DNA from: Chelydra serpentina
Lineage: Eukaryota; Chordata; Testudines; Chelydridae
Direction of reading: 5' to 3'
DNA length: 64,000 nt
NCBI GenBank assembly: GCA_037349315.1
Contig: JBAIAC010000056.1
Coordinates: 906,501 to 970,500 of the forward strand
The notes beneath the pieces were generated by a model, which saw nothing but the letters and a program-made list of their open reading frames with translations, did no database searches and was not told the origin of the DNA. This document shows, piece after piece, positions 1 to 10,548 of the stretch. The first letter of the stretch is position 1, and every line of letters starts with the position of its first letter. A program made the position numbers and the translations under genes.

Positions 1-878
1 GATGACACTAAACTGGGAGGAGTGGTTGATACGCTGGAGGGTAGGGACAGGATACAGAGGGACCTAGACAAATTAGAGGATTGGGCCAAAAGAAATCTGA
101 TGAGGTTCAACAAGGACAAGTGCAGAGTCCTGCACTTAGGACAGAAGAATCCCATGAACTGCTACAGACTAGGGACCGAATGGCTGGGCAGCAGTTCTTC
201 AGAAAAGGACCTAGGGTGGACAAAAAGCTGAATATGAGTCAACAGTGTGCCCTTGTTGCCAAGAAGGCTAATGGCATTTTGGGCTGTATAAGTAGGAGCA
301 TTGCCAGCAGATCGAGAAACATGATCATTCCCCTCTTTTCGGCATTGGTGAGGCCTCACCTGTAATACTGTGTCCAGTTTTGGGCCTCACGCTACAAGAA
401 GGATGTGGAAAAATTGAAAATTGTTGCCAGTGGAGGGCAACAAAAATGATTAGGGGACTGGAGCACATGACTTATGAGGGGAGGCTGAGGGAACTGGGAT
501 TGTTTAGCCTGCAGAAGAGAAGAATGAGGGGGGATTTGATAGCTGCTTTCACCTACCTGAAAGGGGGTTCCAAAGAGGATGGATCTAGACTGTTCTCAGT
601 GGTAGAAGATGACAGAACAAGGAGTAATGGTCTCAAGTTGCAGAGGGGGAGGTTTAGGTTGGATATTAGGAAAAACTTTTTCACTAGTAGGGTGGTGAAG
701 CACTGGAATGGGTTACCTAGGGAGGTGGTGGAATCTCCTTCCTTAGAGGTTTTTAAGGTCAGGATTGACAAAGCCCTGGCTGGGATGATTTAGTTGGGTT
801 GGTCCTGCTTTAAGCAGGGGGTTGGACTAGATGGCCTCCTGAGGTCCCTTCCAACCCTGAGATTCTATGATTCTATGA
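1..878 (+). mobile_element. CR1 LINE, 3' part (RT C-terminus and 3' UTR)
   Basis: Broken frames encode the end of a CR1 reverse transcriptase (segments like [15 protein letters not shown], [29 protein letters not shown]) and the element finishes with the CR1 3' signature GATTCTATGATTCTATGA. Several frame changes and stops show it is dead. It continues off the left edge of the window. Confidence 0.85.
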
Positions 879-880
879 CT

Positions 881-1360
881 TGACCTAAGCCCAAGAGGGT
901 CCCGTTGATTTCCTACTCAACCTGACGCAGACCTGACACTTGTTGTCAGCTCCTATCATGTTTGGGTTGCATTGCGGGGCTCTGCTTGATACTACTTGTC
1001 ACATGGCCCTCTGTGTTCACCACCTACACTAGAGGCTGTAGGGAGGGTGATATAGGAGCTGGCTCTGCTGGCTCAAAGACTGCTATGGTCTCACCCATGA
1101 AGAGAGATTTCCCAATAGAAGACATGTGGGAGGTTTGGGAACTGTACAAGGGAAATATGTATGGGGATGAATGGCTAAATAGATAGATAGATTAGATTAG
1201 ATCATTTGGTCCATTTCACAAACAGGCTATATTAAGAAGTAGGATTTCAATTACACTAAATTTCATCCCAATTTTCACACCACCCTCAGCCCCCTCTTTG
1301 CTCTCATATATAACTGATTAGTCTGGTGTTTCTTGTCTTTCTATTGTCTTTTACCACTAG
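881..1360 (+). other. Intron upstream of exon 1
   Basis: AT-rich intron with a short ATAG run near 1,181. The last 45 bp (CTTTCTATTGTCTTTT tract) match the sequence before exon 9. No coding potential recognised. Confidence 0.6.
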
Positions 1361-1695
1361 TTATTCCATCCTGCAGTGTGGTCCGTTGTAGAGAAGGAAC
1401 GATTTGCAAGATGATAAATGGGCAGCCAGAGTGCGTGCCAGTCTCTCAGGCCACGTGCTGGGCTGGGGGTTACTTGCATTACCACACCTTCGACGGACGG
1501 GCATATGATTTCCATGGCACCTGCAACTACACGGTGGCCAAGACCTGCAGGGATGACTCCATCCTGCCCTCCTTCCTAGTCTCAGTCAAGAGCGAGAATA
1601 GTGGGAACACAGAGGTTTTCTACATTGGGTCAGTGACTGTCCAGGTGGATGGAGTCACCATCACAGCAGCGAGGGCTGATATCGGCTTTGTGCGG
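1361..1695 (+). CDS. FCGBP: Exon 1: VWD module 1 (A), N half
   Basis: Acceptor TTACCACTAG precedes the exon and donor CGG|GTAAGT follows it; phases 1 in, 0 out. It encodes a short Cys motif (CSVVRCREGTICKM), then GTC-like TCWAGGYLHYHTFDG and HGTCNYTVAKTC, the start of a VWD beta-sandwich. The family's GDPHY is GYLHY here, so the autocleavage Asp-Pro is absent. NYT is a potential N-glycosylation site. It is the counterpart of the exon at 14,720. The TIL and VWC exons expected before it are not in the window; the preceding 1.3 kb is CR1 and intron. Confidence 0.85.
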
Positions 1696-2165
1696 GTAAG
1701 TGCTGGGCGTGGTCAATACTTTGATAGGATACCTTGAAAACATTTCCCCAAGGTGTTGCAGGGGGTGGAATTGTTTAAGTAGTAGAGGGTGCTCTCCTGC
1801 TGAATGGGTGCTGTCCCTGAAGCCACGGCACTGTACTAGGATTTGCTGTACTACGTTCAGATGTATTGGTATCGCAGTAGGGCACACTCAAGCCTTGGAG
1901 TCAGTGCTGACCCCAGTTCCCATCATGGCAATACCCGGTGCTGTGTGTCATAGAATGGGGCAGATGGCCAGCAGGGGGCGCTGACCCAATTCCGAAGCTC
2001 TGTGCTTGGGGCTACTGTCAGCAACTGGGATGTGGGAGGTCAGACCTACTGGCTGGACCAGCGGCAGTCAGGGGTAGTAGCCAGATCTGGAGTCAGGAAC
2101 CAGGAGTCAGAGACAAGGGTCAGAACAACCTCCCCAGGGATTGCATCACTCACCAATGGCTCTAA
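1696..2165 (+). other. Intron 1, proximal part
   Basis: Sequence resembles the intron after exon 9 (about 15,360-15,500), with shared phrases such as GCTCTCCTGCTGA. No gene or classified repeat seen. Confidence 0.5.
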
Positions 2166-2169
2166 CTGA

Positions 2170-2590
2170 TGCAGCCTCGTCCCCCACAGGAGCCGCTCCA
2201 TATCAGCTCAATCCAACATGGGCCCCTCCCCCTCGGGAGCCGCTCCATCCAACACGGTCCCCTCCCTAACGGCTCTATCCAACGCGGACCCTCCCCCTCA
2301 GGAGCTGCTCCCTAACGGCTCTATCCAACGCGGACCCTCCCCACCAAGAGCCGCTCCCTAACGGCTCTATCCAACGCTGACCCTCCCCCACAGGAGCTGC
2401 TCCCTAACGGCTCTATCCAACGCTGATCCTCCCCCTCAGGAGCTGCTCCCTAACGGCTCTATCCAACACGGACCCTCCCCCTCAGGAGCCGCTCCCTAAC
2501 GGCTCTATCCAACACTGACCCACCCCCCCAGGAGCCGCTCCATCCAACGTGGCCCCTCCCCCTCAGACGCCGCTCTCTAACGGCTCTAAG
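2170..2590 (+). repeat. 46-bp minisatellite
   Basis: Seven or so tandem copies of a C-rich unit containing GCTCCCTAACGGCTCTATCC, with a 46-bp period between 2,300 and 2,500. Diverged single copies recur at 3,838-3,990 and 16,140-16,200, so the block is older than the element between them. Confidence 0.8.
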
Positions 2591-2604
2591 GGACATGCTG
2601 TGGT

Positions 2605-3836
2605 TGCCAGGCGTTTTCAATCTTAACACCTAGTCGAAAAGGGACCCTGGCGGCTCTGGTCAGCACCGCTGACTGGACTGCTAAAAGTCTGCTGGGCCGT
2701 AGAGGGGCAGGCAGGCACCGTGCCCAGCTCAGCGCAGCTCCCGGGAAGCAGCCAGCGTGTCCCTCTGGCTCCTACGCGGAGGGGCAGCAAGCGGGGCTCC
2801 GCACACTGCTCCCGCCTGCAGGCGCTGCCCCGAGCACCAGCTCTGTAGCTCCCATTGGCTGGGAACTGTGGACAATGGGAGCTGCGGCGGAAGCGCCTGC
2901 AGGTGGGGACAGTGCATGGAGCCCCCTGGCCTGCCGGTGGGAGCAGCACACGGAGCCCCGTGACGTGCCGCCATTTCCTGGGAGTCGCACGGACTTCCTC
3001 TATCCCTGGGAGATGCCGGGGCTGCGTGAGGTCAGAGCCGCCCAGAGACCGCACCCCACAACCCCTCCTGCATCCCAACTCCCTACCCCAACCCTGAGCG
3101 CCCTCCTGCACCAAACTCCCTCCCAGTGCCCGCACCCTGCACCCCCTCCCACACACCAACCCCCCCGCCCCAGCCTGGAGCCCCCTCCCACTACCCGAAC
3201 CCCTCATTTCTGGCCCCAGCCCAGAGCCCGTACCTCCTCCCACACTCCAACCTCCTGCCCCAGCCCGGAGCTCCCTCCCACACTCCAGACCCCTTGGCCT
3301 TACACCCCAACCCAGAACTGCCTCCTGCACCCCAAACCCATCATCCCTGGCTCCACTCCAGAATCTGCACTACACTCTCCTACACCCCAACCCCCTGCCC
3401 CAGCCCAGAGCCCCCTCCCACACTCCGAACCCCTTGGCCCCAGCCCAGAGTCCCTTCCTGCACCCCAAATCCCTCATCCCCAGAACCCGCACCCCAGCCA
3501 GAGCTCTCACCCCCTCTGCATCCCAACCCACTTCCACAGCCCTGAGCCCCCTCCCACACTCCAAACCCCTTGGCCCCAGCCTTGAGCCCCCTTCTACATC
3601 CCAAACCCCTCATCACGTAACCCACAGCCACAGCCTTCACCCTCTCCTGCACCCCAACCCACTGCCCCAGCCCGATGAACATAAGTGAGGATGGGAGAGA
3701 GCGAGTGACAGAGGGAGGGAGGATGGAGTGAGCAGGGGCTGGGCCTCTGAGAAGGGTCGGGGCAGGGGCAGGGCCTCGGGGCAGGGAGCAGAGCAAGGAT
3801 GTTCGTTTTTCTGCAATTAGAAAGTTGGCAACCCTA
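2605..3836. mobile_element. Probable non-autonomous DNA element with internal C-rich minisatellite
   Basis: Bounded by imperfect inverted GGTTGCCA (left) and TTGGCAACC (right). It separates two parts of the GCTCTAACTGA minisatellite, as an insertion would. The interior 3,055-3,690 is a degenerate C-rich tandem repeat (CCCCAGCCC, CCCTCCCACACTCC). Open frames here on both strands are low-complexity Pro/Gly-rich artefacts. Confidence 0.45.
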
Positions 3837-4164
3837 GACGTGGCCCCCTCCCCTGCCGGAGCCCCTCTCTAATCGCTCTAACTGACACAGCCCCCTCCTC
3901 CATAGGAGCCACTCCCTCATGGCTCTAGCTGACACTTCTCCCTCCCTGTAGCCATTTCCTAATGGCTCTAACTGATGCGGCCCCTGGCCCTCAAAATTCC
4001 AACTTTGGAACTGTTTGCTCTGTCGTGGTTGCCATGTTGGTCCCAGGGTGTTAGAGAGACAAGGTGGGAGAGGTAATGTCTTTTATTGCACCAACTTCTG
4101 TTGGTGAAAGAGACAAGTCTTCCAGCTACCCAGAGCTCTTCTTCAGGTCTGGGAAGGGTACTCA

Positions 4165-5231
4165 GGGCTGGTCTATGCTAGAGAATTACATCAACCCAGA
4201 TGTGTCGCTGAGAGGCACATAGGTGCCAACTTTTTGGTTTCTGGGGGGTGTGCCAACCCCTCTACACCCCTGCCCCCAAGCCCCCACCCCACCCCGCCTC
4301 TTCCCTCCTCCTTCTCCACCACTTTCCCCAAGCCTCCACCCCCTCTGCACCCCTTCCCGACCTCAGCTCCTCCGCCAGCGCCTCCTGCACACCGCGGAAC
4401 AACTCATCTTGGTGGGCAGGAGGCACTGGGAAGGAGGGGGAGGAGCTGATCCGCAGGGCTGCCAGTGAGTGCTCAGCACCCACTGTTGCTGTTTTGTTTC
4501 ATGTGTGCTCCAGCCCCAGAGCATCCACCCAGTCGGCGCCTATTGAGGGGCGTGAAAAATCCACACTCCGAGCAATGTAGTTAAGCCATCTTAAGCAGCT
4601 TGTCTACACTTACAGAGCTGCACCAGTGCAGCTGCCCAGCTGTAGCACCTAGTGAAGATGCTACGTAGGCCGACAGGACAAGTTCTCTTGTTGGCGTAGG
4701 TACTCCACCAAACCTACACGACAGTGCTAGGTCAATGCAAAGCAGTTGACCTCGACCTAACTATGTAAGTGTCTACAGTAAAATTTTGCTACATAATTGT
4801 CCCTGCTACATCGACTTAATAACTCCACCTCCATGAGCGGTGTAGAGTCAATGTCGATGTAGTTAGTGTCAATGTAGATACTGCGTTGATTACATGGACC
4901 TTTGCTGGCTTTCAGAAGCCATCCCACAATGCCCCACACTGACAGTACAATCGGTACAAGCGCTCTTGCTGAGGTTGAACATCGCACAGACACAAGGAGC
5001 AAAGAGTAGACACGCACAAGCGATGCAATCACTGAGGTGACTTTATGCTGATGTAAATCAGGTCAACTTAATTTTGTAGTGTACCCATGCCCTGATGGGT
5101 GGTACCAATGTCAACAGGTGATGCCCTTCTTCAACATAGTGCTACCTGCATCGGGGGGTAGGTTAGTGTAACTGCGTTGCTCAGGGGTGTGGATTTTCCA
5201 CAACTGCAGCATTCCAAATGTAGACGAGCCC
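4165..5231. mobile_element. Harbinger-like MITE (GGGCTGGTCTA termini)
   Basis: Left end GGGCTGGTCTATGC and right end GTAGACGAGCCC are imperfect inverted repeats, flanked by TCA on both sides (3-bp target duplication). No transposase frame. A second MITE is nested at 4,218-4,543. Confidence 0.5.
4218..4543. mobile_element. Short non-autonomous DNA element, copy 1 (TAGGTGCCAAC ends)
   Basis: Starts TAGGTGCCAACTT and ends AGTCGGCGCCTA, imperfect inverted termini; C-rich middle. Copies at 17,508-17,887 and 26,102-26,443 have the same ends. Confidence 0.6.
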
Positions 5232-5674
5232 TCAGAGTGTCATAGCCAAATCCAAGGTGGAACAGATTGCTTAGCATAAGTAGGTAAACCCACTGACATC
5301 ATAGGACAAAAAGGGTGGGTTCTTGCGTTACAGATTGCTGTAATAATCTATAACTCCAGTGTCTTTATTAAAACCATGATTTTTACTGTGCAGCAAAGTT
5401 AAGAATTTAGGATCCCAGTCTCGACTTTTGAAAGTGTGGTTCCATTATTAAACAACTTTCAAAACATCGAAATCCTCCAAAAAGAATGACATTTCTCCAC
5501 CCCGCTCTATTTAATATGATGTTTTAAAGTAATTCTGGTTCAGATTTGGGTCAAGATTCATTGAGAGCTTTGGGTCCAGGTTGCAATACTTGCTAATCTG
5601 AGTAGAGGCCACTTTGCAAATGACAAACTAGTACACTCAATTGTGACCTTTGCCCTTTTTTTCTCACCATGAAG
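5232..5674 (+). other. Intron 1, distal part
   Basis: AT-rich intron leading to exon 2; the last 150 bp resemble the sequence before exon 10 (GAGCTTTGGG, CTTTGCCCTTT). No gene seen. Confidence 0.6.
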
Positions 5675-6248
5675 GTGAATAACACCAGGGCCCACTTACC
5701 CATCTCCCTGAACAAAGGGGCCCTTCGGCTCTATCAGAGCGGCACCTCCCTCGTCCTCCGCACCGACTTCAACCTCAGCATGTCCTATGACTGGAACAAC
5801 CACCTGAGGGTCACTGTTCCCAGGGTCTTTTTCAACAGCCTGTGCGGCCTGTGCGGCAACTATAACGGGGACCCCTCTGATGACTTCCAGACCCCAGACG
5901 GGGACTTGGCTCCCAATGTCGCTGCCCTGGGGGAAAGCTGGGCAGTGGAAGATGAGAATCAGTTTTGCTGGCACGATTGCATTGGAGGTTGCAGACCCTG
6001 TGCCGCCAGCAATGCTAGAAAGTACAAGGAGGAGGCCTGGTGCGGCCTGATAACCAAGGTCTCAGACGGGCCCTTCAGTCAATGCCACACCAAGTTGGAT
6101 CCTTCAGTCTACTTGGACAACTGCGTGTACGATCTGTGCCACAATGACGGCTACAGGAAGGCCCTGTGTGAGGCCCTGAAGGCCTACGCGGACGCCTGCC
6201 ATCTGGAGGGGGTCAGGATTGGGGAATGGAGGCAGCTGGCCAGATGCC
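5675..6248 (+). CDS. FCGBP: Exon 2: VWD module 1 (A), C half plus C8
   Basis: Acceptor CACCATGAAG|GTG (phase 0), donor CC|GTGAGT (phase 1). The first third completes the VWD domain, with TDFNLSMSYDW and CGLCGNYNGDPSDDF; the rest is a C8 domain (CRPCAAS, WCGLI, GPFSQCH, NCVYDLC, CEALKAYADAC). The exon ends just after the RQLARC segment, the normal module boundary before a TIL domain. Length is 574 bp, the standard for this exon type here. An in-frame ATG lies just before the acceptor but is intronic by comparison with the copy at 16,726. Confidence 0.88.
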
Positions 6249-6722
6249 GTGAGTACAGATTTGTATGCCAAGGTCTATGGTCTGCTGGTTAGACCGGGGA
6301 ACCTGGGGTTCAGTACTCTTGAGTTCTAGCCCTTGTTTTGGGAGGGGGCATGATCGAGTGGTTTGGGATTGAGCAGTGATTGGGAAATCAGGACTCCTGG
6401 GTTCTATTGTACCCACAGTATTTGTTTGTCCTTGGAATTGCTAAAGTGCCTGTCAATTTGCATATCTAACATCCACTGATGATACATGGATGGTTGGAGT
6501 AAAATGACGCCAATTTTTAAGTTACTCTTCCTACCATGGACCTGATCCTGTAAGGTGCTAATCACCTCCAGCAGTGTGCTGAGCACCCTAACCTCGTGTT
6601 CAGGTCACTGGGATTTGAGGGCTCTCAGAGCCTCACAATTTACATCCCCTCCTGTCTATTTTAAATATTGCTTTTGCATGGAGAGAACTTGCTGCTAAAT
6701 CTGTGGGTCCTTCACTCCCCAG
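6249..6722 (+). other. Intron 2
   Basis: 474 bp, alignable with both ends of the intron at 17,300-21,088, which has gained a MITE and a CR1. It represents the unoccupied state of that intron. No gene. Confidence 0.7.
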
Positions 6723-7300
6723 CCATGGAGTGCCCCCTGGAGAACAGCCAGTACCAGCTCTGTGGAACAGCCTGCCCAGCCACGTGTGTGGACCAGTCAG
6801 CCCCCAGCAGCTGCCAAGACCCCTGCGTGGAAAGCTGCCAGTGCAAGGATGGTTTTGTGCTGAGCCAGGGAAAATGCATCCCCAAGGGTGCCTGTGGGTG
6901 CCAGTCTGAGGGGCGCCCCTATGCGCCTAATGAGAACTTCTGGGTCGATGAGGCATGTGGGACACGGTGCATGTGCAACGCAGCCACTAGACAAGTCGAA
7001 TGCATGGCCGCTACGTGCAAACACTCAGAGAGGTGTGGGCTAGTGAACGGTGTACGGGGCTGTTACCCCTCCAGCTATTCCACCTGCTCTGTGACAAGGA
7101 ATCTGCATTACGCCACTTTTGATGGACAGAGATACGACTTCCATGGCACCTGCCGCTACCAGCTCACAGCCCTGTGCAAGAAGGCAGAGGGACTGGTGGA
7201 CTTTGAAGTCTATTTCCAGGAGAACAATACCGTTCCTCTACAGATCAAGGTTTATCAGACCAACCTCAGGATCAGCAATCAATTCCCTGGGAAAGTCCTG
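6723..7300 (+). CDS. FCGBP: Exon 3: TIL + VWC-like + VWD module 2 (B), N half in one exon
   Basis: Acceptor TCACTCCCCAG, donor CTG|GTGAGT; phases 1 and 0. It encodes in order a TIL domain (MECPLENSQYQLCGTACPATC to CGC), a short VWC-like Cys stretch (ACGTRCMCNAATRQVEC), and the N half of VWD module 2 (SVTRNLHYATFDGQRYDFHG). The cleavage motif position reads RNLHY, not GDPHY. Here three domains share a single 578-bp exon, whereas before the A-type modules they occupy separate exons. Counterpart at 21,089. Confidence 0.88.
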
Positions 7301-7502
7301 GTGAGTTTCTCAAATTGTCTCTAATCTCTCTAAAATATTTGTGGAAAGTCACCTGTGTGATCCAGAAAAGTTGCAGACAGTGCATAGAAGGATTTTGAAA
7401 TATAAGGTGAAGTCTAACCACATTCTTCTATAAACAGGGAGCCAGTGGAGATATTTAAGGATTGGGGTGATGTGGTTACACTTCGGATGTGTGAGAAGGT
7501 GT

Positions 7503-8258
7503 CTGAATCATAGAATCGTAGGACTGGAAAGTACCTCGAGAGGTCATCTAGTCAAGTCTCCTGCACTCATGGCAGGATTAAGTATTACCTAGACCATCCA
7601 TGACAGGTTTTGTCAAACCTGCTCTTAAAAATCTCCAATGATGGATATTCCACAACCTCCCTAGGCAATTTATTCCAGTAATTAACTACCCTGACAGTTA
7701 GGAAGTTTTTCCTAAAGTTCAACCTAAACATCCCTTGCTGCAATTTAAGCCCATTGCTTTTTGTCCTATCCTCAGAGGTTGAGAATTTTTTTCACCCTCC
7801 TCCTTGTAACGACATTTTTGTACTTTCTAAACTGTTATCATGTCCCCTCTCAGTCTCTTCTCCAGACTAAACAAACCCATTTTTGCAATGTTTCCTCATA
7901 GGTCATGTTTTCTAGACCTTTCATCATGTTTGTTGCTCTTCTCTAGACTTTCTGCAATTTGACCACATCTTTCCTGAAATGTGGCACCCAGAACTGGAGA
8001 AAATACTCCAATTGAGTCCTAATCAGCGCAGTGTAGAGCAGAAGAATTACTTCTTGTGCCTTGCTTACAACACTCCTGCTAATATATCCCAGAATGATGT
8101 TTGGGTTTTTTTGCAACAGTGTTACACTGTTCAGTCATATTTAGCTTGTGATCCATTATGACCCCCAAATCCATTTCTGCAGTACTCCTTCTTAGGCAGT
8201 CATTTACCATTTGATGTGTGTGCAACTGGTTGTTCTTTCCTAAGTGGAGCACTTTCCC
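7503..8258 (-). mobile_element. CR1 LINE 3' fragment, antisense
   Basis: Begins AATCATAGAATCGTAGGACTGG and runs through the reverse complement of CR1 3' UTR and RT C-terminus (GAAGTTTTTCCTAAAGTTCAA, CTTCTCCAGACTAAACA). The second-block intron (21,667-22,158) lacks it. About 130 bp of another unclassified repeat follow to 8,395. Confidence 0.8.
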
Positions 8259-8395
8259 AGGTGAGCTTCACCCTTTAATTAGTTCTCATTGCTGCCTGGC
8301 TCCTCCTCCACGTGCACCGTAGGTGGTTAACTGGCCCGTCTAGCCACCATAACCCTGTCAGGGGCAGGTGTGGGATGAGCACTCCCTCACAGTGT

Positions 8396-8656
8396 CAATA
8401 GCATCCAGCAGAGGTGGGGAGCTGGGCTCAAGTAGAACAGAGAGGAAGGAACTGCAATAGCTAATGCCAGGGGAAATTCAAGTCTGGTTAGAGCTGGGAT
8501 TCAGGCAAGCTGTAGGGAAGGAAGCAGGCCAGACTGGATGAAGATTTGAACAGAGGTGGATTATTATTGTAATCATGGGCCAGAGCTCTGTGCTGGCTTG
8601 AGAGGTTCCACCACAGGCGAGCGATGTTTCATATCCCACGTGTCTTGCTTTTACAG
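8396..8656 (+). other. Intron 3, distal part
   Basis: Matches 21,865-22,158 in the second block (GCATCCAGCA, CAGGTAGAACAGAGAGG). No gene. Confidence 0.6.
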
Positions 8657-9227
8657 GTGAACAGTTTACTGATGAATCTTCCCTTCAACCTCATTGATAA
8701 GAAAATCACTGTGTATAGAAAGGGCTGGGCCACAGTGATCCAGGCAGACTTTGGTCTCACCGTTACCTATGCCGGGTGGTCAGGACGCACCACGGTGACT
8801 CTGCCAGTCACCTACGCGGGAGCTGTGTGTGGTCTGTGTGGCAACTTCAACAGTGACAGTGACGACGACATGCTCATGAGGGACGGCACGCTGGCACCAA
8901 ACCCAGTCACCTTTGGCCAGAGCTGGAAGGTGGGCGACCTCCCAGGATGCTCTGCAGCAACGATACCACCATGCGCAAATGTAGAGGCTATTGAAAAACA
9001 GCAACGAGGTAGCAGAGGGCAGTGTGGGATCATCCTCCACAACAGTGGCCCTTTCAGTGGATGTCACAGCAAAGTGGACCCCCATGGATACTTCATAGAC
9101 TGCGTGTACGGCTATTGCGTCCTCAGTGGGCGGGAAAGTAACGTCTGCCAGGCCATTGCTGGCTATGCTGAGGCATGTCAGGAAGCTGGAGCTACGGTGC
9201 ATCCCTGGAGGACTGCGAAATTCTGCT
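8657..9227 (+). CDS. FCGBP: Exon 4: VWD module 2 (B), C half plus C8
   Basis: Acceptor TGCTTTTACAG|GTG, donor CT|GTGAGT; phases 0 and 1; 571 bp. It completes VWD module 2 (QADFGLTVTYAGWSGR, CGLCGNFNSDSDDDM) and carries a C8 domain (CSAATIPPC, QCGIIL, GPFSGCHSKVDP, DCVYGYC, CQEAGA). The sequence ends AKFCC at the C8/TIL border. Its best relative is the exon at 22,159; only one codon of the length differs from the A-type exons. No frame disruption. Confidence 0.88.
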
Positions 9228-9952
9228 GTGAGTTCCCCATGTTCACCGCTGCCCGCCCCTATGGGGATCACTATTCCAAGTTGGCTGGTAGATGTTGGTT
9301 TAAATGCTGAGCTCATCAAGTGATGTAGAACATTTCTTAATTAACAAAGGAGCCCAAACTATGCGTACAGCACAGGCAGTGGCCACAGAAGCTGCCCCCT
9401 ATCAATGTGCTGCACCCCAGGCCAGAGAGGCACTGTCTAGAGATGTAGTGGTGCTCTTCATAGCCCATCTAGTTCTTGGCTTATCTGCTGAGACTGGGAC
9501 ATAATTAGAGCTGGGACATGGCGGTGACTCACTAACTGAGATGTCTGTCCACCTGGAAGTGGTCTGGGAACCCACCAACTCATCTCCCATAAGCCACCAT
9601 CTGGGAATGAGTTTTAGGCACTACTGATCCGTATTCAAAACAATAAGCTCATGGTGAAAAGCTCTACAGAACACTCGCAGGTCCATGGGCCCTCCACTCC
9701 CTACACCTTGACTTTGGTCCACATTGGAAGCCTAGCCTTAGGAAAGAGATTACCTGTATCCCATTGCCTGGTTTCTTTGGAGCAACCAGTTAACCAGACC
9801 TGGAACTGGATTACACATGGTGCCTTTTATTAATTAACCAAACCAAGGAAATAGAAAATTAGGAGCTTAAATGAAATTGCGTCTTCTAGTAACGGTTCCT
9901 TTCTACACATTGCTAACACACTATATGAGCTAACTCTTTGTTCTCATTACAG
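9228..9952 (+). other. Intron 4
   Basis: 725 bp, alignable with 22,730-23,636 apart from the SINE present only there. No gene or repeat recognised. Confidence 0.65.
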
Positions 9953-10548
9953 CTCCGTCCTGTCCCTCGAACAGTCACTATGAGTTCTGCAGCAGCAGCT
10001 GCGATCTGACATGCAGCAACCTGTATGCCCCGGTGCAATGCACGACCCAGTGTAAAGAAGGCTGCGTGTGTAAAGAGGGTTTTATTCTCAGTGGTGAAAA
10101 CTGTGTCCCCATTTCCCAGTGCGGATGCCTCCACATGGGATTTTACTACCAGCCCTGGGAGAACTTCCACCCAAGTGGTTCATGCAAGGAGCAGTGCGTG
10201 TGTCAGGCTGGTGGGGAAGTTGTGTGTAAGGCATTCTCCTGCGGTGCTGGTGAGCAATGCAGGGTGGTGGACGGCGTCCAGAAATGCCACCCATTTGGAT
10301 CTGCGACCTGTTCTGCCTCTGGCCATCCCCACTACCTCTCTTTCGACGGAGTCTCCTTTGACTTCCAAGGCACCTGCACCTACATCCTGGCCAAGACCTG
10401 CACCGATGCCAGTGACCTTACACCATTCACTATCAGCATAGAGAAAGAATCCTGGGGCAGCGGGAATGTCTCCATGGCCAAGCTGGTGTCAATTCAGGTG
10501 TATGGGATCACACTCACCCTGCTGCAGAACAAACAGGGGCTCATCATG
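9953..10548 (+). CDS. FCGBP: Exon 5: TIL + VWC-like + VWD module 3 (C), N half
   Basis: Acceptor TTCTCATTACAG, donor ATG|GTAAGT; phases 1 and 0; 596 bp. Domains in order: TIL (SCPSNSHYEFCSSSCDLTC, TQCKEGCVCKEGF), VWC-like (GSCKEQCVCQAGGEVVCKAFSC), then VWD N half (SASGHPHYLSFDGVSFDFQG, GTCTYILAKTC). The HPHY segment keeps the Pro-His of the GDPH cleavage motif but Asp is replaced by His. Counterpart at 23,637, which has the same GHPHY. Confidence 0.88.

Noticed and set aside
3060..3690. Long Pro-rich and Gly-rich open frames on both strands
   Set aside because: They follow a C-rich tandem repeat with no codon structure, splice context or second copy in the gene.
5669..5671. ATG just before exon 2 as a possible start codon
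   Set aside because: It is in the acceptor region; the paralogous acceptor at 16,721 has no ATG and the exon joins in phase with exon 1.
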